Positions 25,517-33,690 of a stretch of 64,000 nt of DNA are shown piece by piece. The DNA lies in assembly GCF_014217995.1 (NCBI RefSeq), contig NZ_CP041617.1, positions 186,001 through 250,000 on the forward strand, written 5' to 3'. This DNA is from Campylobacter vulpis (GTDB lineage: Bacteria > Campylobacterota > Campylobacteria > Campylobacterales > Campylobacteraceae). How positions within the stretch are numbered: the first letter of the stretch is position 1; each line of letters opens with the position of its first letter. The notes beneath the pieces were generated by a model. It was not told where the DNA came from. It did no database searches and saw only the letters and a program-made list of their open reading frames with translations. The position numbers were made by a program, and so were the translations under genes.

Positions 25517-26829
25517 AAATTCTCCATTTCATTGATGAGCTTTATTAGCCTTTCTAGCTCGCTTTCTTGTATGCTTCTAAAATCAAGCACCAAAGCTTTA
25601 TTTTCCACCCTTGCGATAATGCCTTGTTTTCTTAAATTTTCTTGCATTTTAAGGGCGTTTCCGTTAAAGCTTAGAACAAAACTTTCAAGCATTTTATCAG
25701 GTAGTGAGCCTCCGCCAACTAGACCTTTACTTTGCCTTAGTTCGCTTTTAAATTTAAGCTCTTTTTGCACCCTTAAAGCCTTTGCCCTAATGTGCGTTAA
25801 ATCATCATTTAAAAGCTTTAAGGTAGGGATTTTATCATACTCTTTTTGTAAATACGCCTTTAAGCTTTCATTGAGAAAAACAAGGCTAAGTTTATCAATG
25901 CGTAGCATTCTTAAGAGTTGATTTTGCCTTAGTTTTGCAATGAGCCTTTTTTTACCAAGTATAATACCAGCTTGTGCCGAGCCAAAAAGCTTATCTCCGC
26001 TAAAGCTTAAAAGGTCGCATTGCTTCACGAGCTTTTTAATCTCAGGTTCGTTAAAACTTAAATTTTTAGGTAGCTTTTCGCACCACCCAGAGCCTAAATC
26101 ATAATAGCTAATGAGTCTTTTTTTCTTCGCTAAAATTCCCAAATCCTTAATGCCAACCTCCTCACAAAAGCCCTTAAGCGTGAAATTTGATTTATGCGTT
26201 TTTAAAATGAGCTTTGTTTCTTTTGTGATGGCATTTTCGTAGTCTTTAAGATGAGTTTTATTACTCGTGCCAAGCTCTTTTAAGCTTACACCTGCTGCTT
26301 TGATAACTTCAGGGATTCTAAAATTTCCCCCGATTTCGACTAATTCGCCCCTAGAGCTTAACACTTCTTTGCCAAAAGCTAAGGAATTTAACACCAAAAA
26401 AACAGCGGCGGCGTTATTATTAACGATTAAAGCGTCCTCGCATTCAAAAAGAATTTGAAGCTTTTCAAGCACGGCATCATATCTTGAGCCTCTTTTTCCG
26501 CTTTTAAGATTAAATTCTAAATTTGTATAAGAGCAAAGGCTTTTTTGACAGCTTTTAAAAAGCTCTTCATCAAAAATACTCCTACCTAAATTTGTATGAA
26601 TTACCACGCCTGTGGCGTTGATAAGAGCTTTAAAGTCCCTATTTTCATACTCTTTAAGGGCATTTAAAATTCTTAAAATAAGGGCATTTTTATCTAAAAA
26701 TTCCTTATTTTTCTTACACTGCTTTACGACTTTTTTAGCAAAATATGCCTTAAGGGTGTGAGGAAAGCTCTTTAAACGCTCATCATCAAGCAGGGTTTGA
26801 ATTTGGGGGAATTTTTGAAAATCGTTCAT
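25510..26829 (-). CDS. selA: L-seryl-tRNA(Sec) selenium transferase
   Basis: 439 residues, PLP-dependent decameric enzyme that converts Ser-tRNA(Sec) to Sec-tRNA(Sec) with selenophosphate. Motifs: NATGVVIHTNLGRS near residue 66, NNNAAAVFLVLNS near 135, and the PLP lysine in SFSGDKLFGSAQAG near 280. The selA-selB order matches Cj1378-Cj1379. It is divergent from the ferredoxin gene. I saw no selC tRNA in the window. Confidence 0.96.
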   Translation of the reverse strand: MNDFQKFPQIQTLLDDERLKSFPHTLKAYFAKKVVKQCKKNKEFLDKNALILRILNALKEYENRDFKALINATGVVIHTNLGRSIFDEELFKSCQKSLCSYTNLEFNLKSGKRGSRYDAVLEKLQILFECEDALIVNNNAAAVFLVLNSLAFGKEVLSSRGELVEIGGNFRIPEVIKAAGVSLKELGTSNKTHLKDYENAITKETKLILKTHKSNFTLKGFCEEVGIKDLGILAKKKRLISYYDLGSGWCEKLPKNLSFNEPEIKKLVKQCDLLSFSGDKLFGSAQAGIILGKKRLIAKLRQNQLLRMLRIDKLSLVFLNESLKAYLQKEYDKIPTLKLLNDDLTHIRAKALRVQKELKFKSELRQSKGLVGGGSLPDKMLESFVLSFNGNALKMQENLRKQGIIARVENKALVLDFRSIQESELERLIKLINEMENLC

Positions 26830-26864
26830 CTTAAGCCTTAAGAAAATATTAGCCTATTTTAACA

Positions 26865-26870
26865 TATAAT
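26865..26870 (+). promoter_or_regulatory. Possible -10 box before ferredoxin gene
   Basis: A perfect TATAAT, 18 bases before the ATG at 26888. The resulting leader would be only about ten bases, just enough for the AAAAAGGAAAG ribosome site. Confidence 0.45.
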
Positions 26871-26887
26871 TTTAAAAAGGAAAGAAT

Positions 26888-28540
26888 ATGCTTAATTTTA
26901 CTTATATTAAAAACGAATTTATTCAACCCCTAGATGATAAAATCACTCTTTTAGAAAAACCTAGTAAAGAGGAGGTTTTAATCACAAATGATCCTCGCCA
27001 AAAGGCTGAAATTTACGCCCCTGAAATTAATTTTTATCTCAAAAATTCCCAAGATAGCATTTTGCAAAAAAGCAAGCTTGTTTTAAAGCTTTATGAAATG
27101 AGGCTAAGCGTCTATGAAAACGGACTTGACTTTGAAAATACTAAAGAAATAGCAAACCGCATTTTAATCATTGCTAAAAAAGATGAAAAAAGAGAAAGCT
27201 TTTTAAAAGAGGCGGGATTTAAAGTAATAAGCCTTGAAGAAAGCGAAGTTTTAAGCGTGTTTGGGAGTGTGGGGGAGCTTTGTGCGGTGCTTAAAAATGA
27301 GGGCGAGGAAGTGGAGCTTGATTTTGATATTTTGCTGTATGAAAAAGAGAGGCAGGATTTTAAAAGACAAAGTGGCTGTTATAATTTAGCAAATTTTAAA
27401 GATGAAAAAGAGCTTTTAAACTTTTTGCAAAGCAAAAGCCCAAATTATAGTTTCAAAACTTTCATCACTTATAATTCTAGCGTTTGTCAATACCACGAAA
27501 GACGCAGTGAGCATTGTGCTAAATGTGCGGAAATTTGCCCTACAACGGCGATTTTAAAGGACGATGAAGAGAGGCATTTGGAATTTTCGCAAATTGACTG
27601 CCTTGGCTGTGGAGGTTGCGTGAGTGTGTGTCCTAGCGGGTCGCTTGATTATGCGCCGATGAATAGGGATAGTTTTTTTAAAATGCTTGATTTTGTAGCG
27701 GGGAGTAAAATTTGCATTATCCCTAAAAAAATGCCTTTAGAGCATTTAAATTTAAGGCTTGGTGAGGGTGTTTTGCCCTTTATGATAGAGGGAGAAAAAT
27801 GGCTTTCAAATTTGCATTTTTTAAGCTTACTTCAAGCTAGTGGGGCTAATCTTGTTTTTTATACGGATTTTGTTTCGCGTGGGAGTGCTGAGGCGATAGA
27901 GCTTTTAAATGTAGTTTTTGAACGCAAATTTGGTAAAAAAGCCATATTGATAGCAAGTGATGAAAAAGAGCTTGAAAATGCTTTGACAAAGCTTGAATTT
28001 ATCGAGGGTTTAAACTTTTCTTTTCATAATCATACCCAAACAAATAGGGAAAATTTTGCCGTGCGTTTAAGGCATTTAATTGGTGATGAGGATTTAGGCG
28101 TGGTGGAGAGTGGGGAGTGGCTTCGCTATGGGGATTTAAGGTTAAATGTCGATACTTGCACACTTTGCCTTGCTTGCGTGGGTGCTTGTAATGTCGGTGC
28201 TTTAGTGGCAGATAGCAAGGAAAACGCACTGAAATTTAATCCTAGCCTTTGCACAACTTGCGGATACTGCGAGGCAAGCTGTGCGGAAAAGGATACCTTA
28301 AAGCTTGAGCGAAGTGGGCTAAGGCTTGAAAAGAGTTATTTTGATTTTCGCACTTTGGCTAAAGATGAGCTTTTTGCTTGCGTGGAGTGCGGAAAGGAAT
28401 TTGCAACTAAAAAAGCGGTGGAGAAAATCGCCTCTTTGATGAGAGATAAATTTGCAAACGATGAAGCCAAGCTTAAAAGCCTATATTGCTGTGCGGACTG
28501 CAAGGCTAAGGTGATGTTAGGGGCTATGATGAGGACTTAG
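26888..28540 (+). CDS. Multi-cluster 4Fe-4S ferredoxin (Cj1377c-like)
   Basis: 550 residues. It has two bacterial ferredoxin modules: Cys runs CAKCAEICP and CLGCGGCVSVCP near residues 210-255, and CTLCLACVGAC with CTTCGYCEASC near 423-470. A further pair, CVECGKEF near 500 and CCADCK near 535, may bind zinc or iron. The N-terminal 200 residues lack cysteines and resemble a Rossmann-like module. It probably carries electrons for a cytoplasmic redox enzyme; its conserved position beside selA/selB suggests formate dehydrogenase, but that is inference. Confidence 0.8.
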   Translation: MLNFTYIKNEFIQPLDDKITLLEKPSKEEVLITNDPRQKAEIYAPEINFYLKNSQDSILQKSKLVLKLYEMRLSVYENGLDFENTKEIANRILIIAKKDEKRESFLKEAGFKVISLEESEVLSVFGSVGELCAVLKNEGEEVELDFDILLYEKERQDFKRQSGCYNLANFKDEKELLNFLQSKSPNYSFKTFITYNSSVCQYHERRSEHCAKCAEICPTTAILKDDEERHLEFSQIDCLGCGGCVSVCPSGSLDYAPMNRDSFFKMLDFVAGSKICIIPKKMPLEHLNLRLGEGVLPFMIEGEKWLSNLHFLSLLQASGANLVFYTDFVSRGSAEAIELLNVVFERKFGKKAILIASDEKELENALTKLEFIEGLNFSFHNHTQTNRENFAVRLRHLIGDEDLGVVESGEWLRYGDLRLNVDTCTLCLACVGACNVGALVADSKENALKFNPSLCTTCGYCEASCAEKDTLKLERSGLRLEKSYFDFRTLAKDELFACVECGKEFATKKAVEKIASLMRDKFANDEAKLKSLYCCADCKAKVMLGAMMRT

Positions 28541-28746
28541 CGGAATTTTTCAAGCTCCTCTTCTATGCTTTGTTCTAGCGTTAAAAGCTCTTCGTAATTT
28601 TTCTTATGTGTTTCTACTAATTCATCAAATTTAAAGCCTAGCATTACGATACGATAAAGGTTTGGCTTGTATTTTCTCCAATTATATAAAGTGCTAACAT
28701 CAACACCCAAATGATACGCCATATCGCGTTTGCTTTTTTTCGCCAT
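28537..28746 (-). CDS. Small HTH DNA-binding protein
   Basis: 69 residues. The first 30 residues form a helix-turn-helix: KRDMAYHLGVDVSTLYNWRKYKPNLY, with the recognition helix around VSTLYNWRK, similar to phage-type or bacteriocin-regulator HTH proteins of Campylobacter. The C-terminal half is acidic and helical. It overlaps the ferredoxin stop by four bases on the opposite strand and is divergent from the small-gene island that follows. A regulator of that island is the simplest guess. Confidence 0.6.
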   Translation of the reverse strand: MAKKSKRDMAYHLGVDVSTLYNWRKYKPNLYRIVMLGFKFDELVETHKKNYEELLTLEQSIEEELEKFR

Positions 28747-28778
28747 AAGCTACCTTAAATTTTAAATGCTTTGGGGTG

Positions 28779-28784
28779 ATTTTA
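28779..28784 (-). promoter_or_regulatory. Possible -10 box of HTH gene
   Basis: TAAAAT on the minus strand, 33 bases before the ATG at 28746. The promoter would abut the direct repeats at 28797 and 28827. Confidence 0.35.
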
Positions 28785-28796
28785 CATTAAAAATTC

Positions 28797-28837
28797 TTTA
28801 TTAAAAACACTTGAAATAATCAATGTTTTATTAAAAA
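28797..28837. repeat. Direct repeat pair in HTH divergent promoter region
   Basis: TTTATTAAAAA occurs at 28797-28807 and again at 28827-28837, exactly 30 bases apart, about three helical turns. This spacing would put two bound proteins on the same DNA face. The region is very AT-rich, so chance is possible. Confidence 0.4.
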
Positions 28838-28873
28838 TATATTTAATATTTCAATATTTTATAAGTTAAATTG

Positions 28874-28886
28874 TGGAACAATTCCA
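28874..28886. repeat. Inverted repeat, possible operator
   Basis: TGGAACAATTCCA has TGGAA/TTCCA arms around CAA. It lies 28 bases before the ATG at 28914 and just after a TATAAG (28860-28865) that could be the -10 box, so a bound protein would block transcription start. Confidence 0.4.
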
Positions 28887-28913
28887 TTTCATTTTTTTAA
28901 GAAAGGAGTTTTT

Positions 28914-29207
28914 ATGCGGTTTCTTTTAGTTTTAGCATTTTTGACAAGCGTTATCTTTGCTAATGGAAGTAAGGAATTTTTAAAGTCTTACGCAGATAGT
29001 TGTGAGCAACAAGCTGGTGGCATAGAGTATAGGGAGTATTGCATTTGTATGGCACAAAGCGTTTTAAATCGTTTGAGTGATGAGGAAAGAGCATTGCTTA
29101 ATGAAAGAGCTGTTACGCCAAGTAATGCTCAAAAAATTCAAAAATTGCAAGCAAAAATTCTGCAATTGAGTCTTGATGAACAAATTATTTATTCTTGTGC
29201 GGATTAA
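28914..29207 (+). CDS. Small secreted cysteine-containing protein, unknown
   Basis: 97 residues with a clear signal peptide (1-17, cleaved after FAN or IFA). The mature 80 residues have four cysteines: one in ADSCEQQ, two in YCICM and one at the C-terminus in YSCAD, which suggests two disulfides. It is helical and charged. AAAGGAG gives a strong ribosome site. It opens a run of five same-strand genes with small gaps. I do not recognise the family. Confidence 0.6.
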   Translation: MRFLLVLAFLTSVIFANGSKEFLKSYADSCEQQAGGIEYREYCICMAQSVLNRLSDEERALLNERAVTPSNAQKIQKLQAKILQLSLDEQIIYSCAD

Positions 29208-29233
29208 TATTTAATTAACAAAGGAGAGAAATT

Positions 29234-29671
29234 ATGGATTTTAATACGGTTTTAATGAGTATTGGCGATAAATTGCCAAGAGATGGAGTAGCTTCTATAA
29301 CATTAAAAGATAAGTTTGAAAAATTAAGCGAAGAGAGTCAAAAAAATGCTATCACGCAACTATCTGTTCTTAATCTCAAAAGTCCAGCTTTAGTATTTTG
29401 GGTAGGGACTTTTTTATTAGGAGCTTTAGGAGTTGGTCGTTTTATGATAGGCGATATGATTTTGGGTTTTGTGCGTTTAGTCTTGACGGTTTTAGCTATG
29501 GTGGTTAGTATCTTTTACGCATCATCAATGAATGATTTTGTGGGTTTATTGTATGGATTATTGACGGTTGCCAATTGGATTTGGTGGATTGTCGATATGT
29601 TTTTAGTGGGTAAAAAACTGCGTAAGAAAAATTACGAAAAAATTAGTGCTGTTTTTGACAATTTAAAATAA
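29234..29671 (+). CDS. TM2 domain-containing membrane protein
   Basis: 145 residues. After a cytoplasmic N-terminal segment of about 50 residues, two or three membrane helices (about 55-75, 80-105, 110-130) carry TM2 features: GALGVGRFMIGDMILGFVR and a WWIVDMFLVGKK signature near 117. The C-terminus KLRKKNYEKI is cytoplasmic. The second TM2 gene, 30045-30506, is a paralogue with the same layout and the same NYEKI ending. TM2 proteins are widespread but poorly understood. Confidence 0.75.
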   Translation: MDFNTVLMSIGDKLPRDGVASITLKDKFEKLSEESQKNAITQLSVLNLKSPALVFWVGTFLLGALGVGRFMIGDMILGFVRLVLTVLAMVVSIFYASSMNDFVGLLYGLLTVANWIWWIVDMFLVGKKLRKKNYEKISAVFDNLK

Positions 29672-29681
29672 AGGAGAAAAG

Positions 29682-30032
29682 ATGAAAAATTTAGTGAAAA
29701 TTTTATTTGCTAGTTTTATAGCTGTGCTTTTGAGTGCTTGCGGTGGAGGAATTCCAAAATGTGGAGATAAAGATGTCCAAAATGTTCTTACTGACATAAT
29801 GTTAGATAGTGGGCTTCTTGCTAATGTATCGGAAGTGGAGCGTAAGAAATTAAAATTTACTTATGGTGGATTTATGAGCGAATTGACAGATAAGGAGGCT
29901 AAAACTCAGCATTGTAAAGCACAAATGAAGATAAGCGGAACAATCAATTCTCGTCCGTATAAATATGATAGGTGGATTAATTATTCTGCGCGCTATACAG
30001 ATGATAAGCAAATTTATGTAGAAATGCACTAA
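29682..30032 (+). CDS. Small lipoprotein, unknown
   Basis: 116 residues. The signal ends in the lipobox LLSAC, acylation at Cys20. The mature part carries two more cysteines (CGDK near 27 and HCKAQ near 88) and resembles secreted domains of the DUF4810/DUF4878 size class without a clear match. It lies between the two TM2 genes, with gaps of 10 and 12 bases and an AAAGGAG site, so it is co-transcribed with them. Function unknown. Confidence 0.6.
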   Translation: MKNLVKILFASFIAVLLSACGGGIPKCGDKDVQNVLTDIMLDSGLLANVSEVERKKLKFTYGGFMSELTDKEAKTQHCKAQMKISGTINSRPYKYDRWINYSARYTDDKQIYVEMH

Positions 30033-30044
30033 TAGGATATTTGC

Positions 30045-30506
30045 GTGAATGAGAAAATAGTTTTGCTTGGCATTAGGGATAAAACAACGGAGGGGGATTT
30101 TTTAACCCTTTCCGCCATATTAGAAAATATGCCAGAAGAAAAGCAAAAAAGAGTTCTGCAAGCTCTTTTATACTGCCCTTTAATAAATCCTATAACCCCA
30201 TTGATAGCTAGCATCATCGCAGGTTGTGTATGTTGCGGATGGTTAGCTTTAGACCGCTTTATCGTTAAAGATTATTTTTTAGCGTTTTTACGAGTTTTTG
30301 TTAGTCTTATACTTTGTTTAACTTGCTTTTTTCTTGGAATATATTTAGAAGAGGAGGGCGAAATTATAGGAAGTGAAATTTTTTTGGGATTTGCACTATT
30401 TTTTCTTATCGTTGGTGTAGTTTGGTGGATGGTTGATTTATTTTTAGTTTATCAAAAGGCTAAAAGGCAAAATTATGAAAAAATTTTAAATATTATGCAG
30501 CTATAA
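30045..30506 (+). CDS. TM2 domain-containing membrane protein (paralogue)
   Basis: 153 residues from GTG with an AGGAT site. The TM2 core is GWLALDRFIVKDYFLAFLR near residue 67 and WWMVDLFLVYQKAKRQNYEKI near 127, with three helices. The N-terminal 45 residues (IRDK, then charged helix EEKQKRVLQALL) align with those of the 29234 gene, so the two arose by duplication. The lipoprotein gene between them suggests that the three act in the envelope as one unit. Confidence 0.7.
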   Translation: MNEKIVLLGIRDKTTEGDFLTLSAILENMPEEKQKRVLQALLYCPLINPITPLIASIIAGCVCCGWLALDRFIVKDYFLAFLRVFVSLILCLTCFFLGIYLEEEGEIIGSEIFLGFALFFLIVGVVWWMVDLFLVYQKAKRQNYEKILNIMQL

Positions 30507-30545
30507 TTATTTTGTTGAAAAATAAAGATGAAAAAGGAAAAAGCA

Positions 30546-31028
30546 ATGATTAAATTTAACGCGTTAATTACACTTCAAGGTGCAGCTAACACAGGAAAGA
30601 CTGCAAGTATTTCTCGTGCATTTTTACACACTTTAGAAAATAAAGTTTTAGTGAAATATTTTAAATATTATGAAAAAGGCGATTTTGTAGCCATAGTGGA
30701 ATTTGATGGTAAATATGTAGCTTTTTGCTCAGTTGGTGATGTTGATTTAGAGCTTGTAAATCAATTTGAGTTGCTAAACAAAGAAGCTTTAGAGCAAGGC
30801 ATTGAGTGCTTTGATGTTTTTATAGTGGCACATCGCACAAGTGGTAAAACTTGCGATTTTATAAAAGAATGCTTAAAGCAAAATACTCAAGCTAAGATTA
30901 GAGAATTTAAAAGTCTAACCAAAGGTGAATTTTATGATGAAAATGGGGGATTTTTACACAAAAAAATGGAGCAACACATCGAACAGACTTCTAAAGAGCT
31001 TTACGAGGCAATTAAAGCTTGTCTCTAA
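30546..31028 (+). CDS. P-loop NTPase-like protein, unknown
   Basis: 160 residues from ATG 30546, which has an AAAAGGAAAAA site; an ATG six codons earlier (30528) is also in frame. Near the N-terminus LQGAANTGKTASI is a good Walker A. FDVFIVAH near residue 95 could be the Walker B strand, and HRTSGKTCDF follows, a second GKT that looks like another phosphate loop but is probably chance. It lies 40 bases after the second TM2 gene and before a terminator hairpin. It is small for an ATPase and its partner is unknown. Confidence 0.55.
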   Translation: MIKFNALITLQGAANTGKTASISRAFLHTLENKVLVKYFKYYEKGDFVAIVEFDGKYVAFCSVGDVDLELVNQFELLNKEALEQGIECFDVFIVAHRTSGKTCDFIKECLKQNTQAKIREFKSLTKGEFYDENGGFLHKKMEQHIEQTSKELYEAIKACL

Positions 31029-31042
31029 TATGACGCTTTTTT

Positions 31043-31075
31043 AGGTTTGACTTAGTTCAAACCTTTCTTCTTCAT
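31043..31075 (+). terminator. Terminator after small-gene island
   Basis: AGGTTTGA (31043-31050) pairs perfectly with TCAAACCT (31057-31064) around a six-base loop, followed by the T-rich tail TTTCTTCTTC. It starts 15 bases after the stop of the P-loop gene and closes the island. Confidence 0.65.
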
Positions 31076-31089
31076 TCAAAACTTTTCGC

Positions 31090-31095
31090 TACAAT
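31090..31095 (+). promoter_or_regulatory. Possible -10 box of ABC-F gene
   Basis: TACAAT, 25 bases before the ATG at 31120, directly after the terminator of the previous unit. An AAGGA site follows at 31110. Confidence 0.45.
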
Positions 31096-31119
31096 ACTTC
31101 AAAAATTCTAAGGAAAATT

Positions 31120-32697
31120 ATGGTTGAGGTTAAAAATCTTACTATGCGTTTTGCAAATCAGCTTTTATTTGAAAATGTGAATTTAAAGCTTGTTAGAGGG
31201 CAGAGATATGGACTTATCGGGGCAAATGGAGCGGGTAAATCGACCTTTTTAAAAATCCTCTCAAAAGAGCTTGAAGCAAGTAGTGGGGAAGTTTGCTTTG
31301 ATGAGGGCTTAAGAGTGGCAGTTTTAGGGCAAGACCAATTCGCCTTTGAAAATTACACCATAAAAGATGCGGTAATGTGTGCTAATAAAAGGCTTTACGA
31401 GGCTTTAAAAGAAAAAGAAAAGCTTTATTTAAGTGAGGAATTTACAGATGAGATAAATGAGCGTTTAGGGGAACTTGAGATGATAACAGCCGAAGAAGAC
31501 CCCAATTATGACTGCGAAACGAGGTGTGAGAAGATTTTAAGCTCTTTAAAAATCAAGGATTTTAACGCACTTATGAGTAGTTTGCAAAGTGCGGATAAAT
31601 TTAAGGTTTTATTAGCACAGGTGCTGTTTTTAGGTGCTGATGTGCTTTTTTTGGACGAGCCGACAAATAACCTTGACTTAGAGGCGATTTCTTGGCTTGA
31701 AAATGAGCTTTTACGCCACGAGGGAACGCTTGTAGTCATTAGCCATGATAGGCATTTTTTAAACAAAATTTGCACGCGAATTTTAGATGTGGATTTTAAA
31801 CAAATTCGCGATTTTGCGGGTAATTATGATGAGTGGTATATGGCTTCTACGCTTTTGGCAAAACAAGCCGAACTCAAGCGTGATAAGACTTTAAAAGAGC
31901 GTGAGGAGCTAGAAAATTTCATACGCCGTTTTTCTGCAAATGCTTCAAAGGCAAAGCAAGCCACATCTAGGGCGAAGGCTTTGGAAAAATTAGAGTTAGA
32001 GGAGATTAAAATCTCAAGCAGACGCGACCCTAGCATAGTCTTTCGTCCTATGCGTGAAATAGGGAACGAGGTGCTGGAATTTAAGGGCATTAGCAAGGCT
32101 TATGATAAGGCTTTGTTTTCAAATTTGGAGCTTAAAATAGAAAAGGGGGATAAAATCGCCCTTATCGGTGCAAACGGCGTGGGTAAAAGCACTTTGGCTA
32201 AAATCATCGCCGGGGCGTTAAAGGCTGATAGTGGCTTGGTGCATTTGGGTGCGACCATAGAACTTGGCTATTTTCCGCAGGATACAAGTAATATCATTTG
32301 TGAAAATTTGAAACTTTACGAATGGCTGATGAGTGAAAAATTTAAAGACCTAGATGAAATTCGCAAGTGTTTAGGTAGAATGCTTTTTAGTGGCACGGAG
32401 CAGGAAAAAAGTGCGGGGAGTTTAAGTGGGGGTGAGAAGCACAGATTAATGCTCTCTCGCCTTATGCTAGAGCGGGGGAATTTCTTGCTTTTGGACGAGC
32501 CTGATAATCATCTTGATTTAGAAAGCATTATTGCTTTGGGCGAGGCTTTGTATCGTTTTAAGGGGGTGGTGCTTTGTATCACGCACGATAGGGAGCTAGT
32601 GAGTGCTTTTGCGAATCGCATTTGGCATTTAGACGGAGGAAAGTTGCGTGATTTTCACGGGACTTATGAGGAATTTTTAGGAGAGAATAATGGCTAA
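31120..32697 (+). CDS. ABC-F family ATPase (YbiT-like)
   Basis: 525 residues with two ATPase domains and no membrane segment. First domain: Walker A GANGAGKST near residue 34, Walker B VLFLDEP near 182. The signature loop of domain 1 is degenerate (SSLQSADKF instead of LSGG). The Arg/Lys-rich linker runs about 240-310. Second domain: GANGVGKST near 350, LSGGEKHR near 435, LLLDEP near 455. ABC-F proteins act on the ribosomal E site to relieve stalls or give antibiotic protection; YbiT is the closest E. coli relative in length and linker. The stop overlaps the next gene by eight bases. Confidence 0.88.
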   Translation: MVEVKNLTMRFANQLLFENVNLKLVRGQRYGLIGANGAGKSTFLKILSKELEASSGEVCFDEGLRVAVLGQDQFAFENYTIKDAVMCANKRLYEALKEKEKLYLSEEFTDEINERLGELEMITAEEDPNYDCETRCEKILSSLKIKDFNALMSSLQSADKFKVLLAQVLFLGADVLFLDEPTNNLDLEAISWLENELLRHEGTLVVISHDRHFLNKICTRILDVDFKQIRDFAGNYDEWYMASTLLAKQAELKRDKTLKEREELENFIRRFSANASKAKQATSRAKALEKLELEEIKISSRRDPSIVFRPMREIGNEVLEFKGISKAYDKALFSNLELKIEKGDKIALIGANGVGKSTLAKIIAGALKADSGLVHLGATIELGYFPQDTSNIICENLKLYEWLMSEKFKDLDEIRKCLGRMLFSGTEQEKSAGSLSGGEKHRLMLSRLMLERGNFLLLDEPDNHLDLESIIALGEALYRFKGVVLCITHDRELVSAFANRIWHLDGGKLRDFHGTYEEFLGENNG

Positions 32698-33022
32698 ATT
32701 TAGAATTCAATACAGCGCAGGTTTTGGACACTCAACGCAAAATCATAAGGGCTTTGGACCGACCATTTATATAGAAGAGGTGGTGGAATTTGACAATGGC
32801 AAGGACTATTTTGACTATGTGGATTTTTATAAAGCCTATTCTAAGAGCGATGATACCTATTTTCACATTTCTTTTTTAGAGGATAGACCTTTGAGCGAAA
32901 AGGAAATTCTTATCCGCAACGAATACCGCAAAATGCGTGATGAAAACTGCAAAAGGGCTAAAGAGGAATTTATCAAAAATAACGAAATCGAGCCTGAGCA
33001 TTTACCAACGCACGGGGACTAA
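32690..33022 (+). CDS. Conserved hypothetical protein
   Basis: 110 residues, no signal peptide or membrane helix. An alternating polar/aromatic pattern (FGHSTQNHKGFGPTIYIEEVV, YFDYVDFYKAY) suggests a small alpha/beta fold, ending in a charged tail EPEHLPTHGD. It overlaps the ABC-F gene by eight bases, so it is probably co-translated with it. I do not recognise the family. Confidence 0.6.
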   Translation: MAKFRIQYSAGFGHSTQNHKGFGPTIYIEEVVEFDNGKDYFDYVDFYKAYSKSDDTYFHISFLEDRPLSEKEILIRNEYRKMRDENCKRAKEEFIKNNEIEPEHLPTHGD

Positions 33023-33024
33023 GT

Positions 33025-33630
33025 TTATGATAAGATCTTGAAAGCTTGCGGACTGAAAGTCTTTGAAAAGCTTTCAAATTCCGCTTTTTCTTTTTGACTT
33101 AATTCAAGCTTAAAGATGATGTGAGTTTCCTTAAATTCCCTTTGAAAGGCGATATTATTTTTCTTTAAAAAATGCTCCATCTTGGAAGAAGTTTTAAAAT
33201 CAAGACTAAATTCAACCCCCTCTTTAAGCTCAAAAGGCTCTAAAATCGCTTCTTTTACTGCCAAATTTACCGCCTCGCCGTAAGCTCTTACAAGCCCTCC
33301 CGTGCCAAGCTTAATGCCTCCAAAATATCGCACTACAATGACACTAACATTAACAAGCTCCTTGCCCCTTAGCACATTAAGACAAGGCAGCGCGGAAGTG
33401 TTTTTAGGCTCACCATCATCGCTTTTATCCTCTACGATTTGATGATTTTCATTTAAAAAGCGATACGCCCATACAAAATGCACGGCTTTACTATGCTCTT
33501 TTTTTAAGGCACTAAGCAAATTTTTAAATTCATTAAAGGGGCTAAGATGTGCTATGAAGAGCGATTTTTTAATCTCATAGTGTGCTGTGTAAAGTGAAGA
33601 TATGGTTTGCAAAGGACACCTTTTTTGCAT
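33025..33630 (-). CDS. YigZ/IMPACT family protein
   Basis: 201 residues. The UPF0029 N-terminal domain has KKSLFIAHLSP, HFVWAYRF, DKSDDGEPKNTSALPCLNVL, VIVVRYFGGIKLGTGGLVRAYGEA, all hallmarks of the family, and a C-terminal ferredoxin-like domain follows. Members are linked to translational control (eukaryotic IMPACT) but the bacterial role is unclear. It converges on the hypothetical gene before it, with a two-base gap. Confidence 0.9.
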   Translation of the reverse strand: MQKRCPLQTISSLYTAHYEIKKSLFIAHLSPFNEFKNLLSALKKEHSKAVHFVWAYRFLNENHQIVEDKSDDGEPKNTSALPCLNVLRGKELVNVSVIVVRYFGGIKLGTGGLVRAYGEAVNLAVKEAILEPFELKEGVEFSLDFKTSSKMEHFLKKNNIAFQREFKETHIIFKLELSQKEKAEFESFSKTFSPQAFKILS

Positions 33631-33656
33631 TATTGTAGCGTAAATTAAATAAAGTG

Positions 33657-33665
33657 TGTTAGAAT
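33657..33665 (+). promoter_or_regulatory. Extended -10 of glycan locus
   Basis: TGtTAGAAT matches the Campylobacter extended -10 and lies 26 bases before the first glycan gene. It is the only good promoter I see for the run 33691-43230, whose genes mostly overlap. Confidence 0.6.
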
Positions 33666-33690
33666 TTAGTTTTTTATCAAAGAGCCTTTT

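Noticed and set aside
28797-28837. Direct repeats as CRISPR or attachment site
   Set aside because: Only two copies of 11 bases, no integrase and no spacer; operator is the better explanation.
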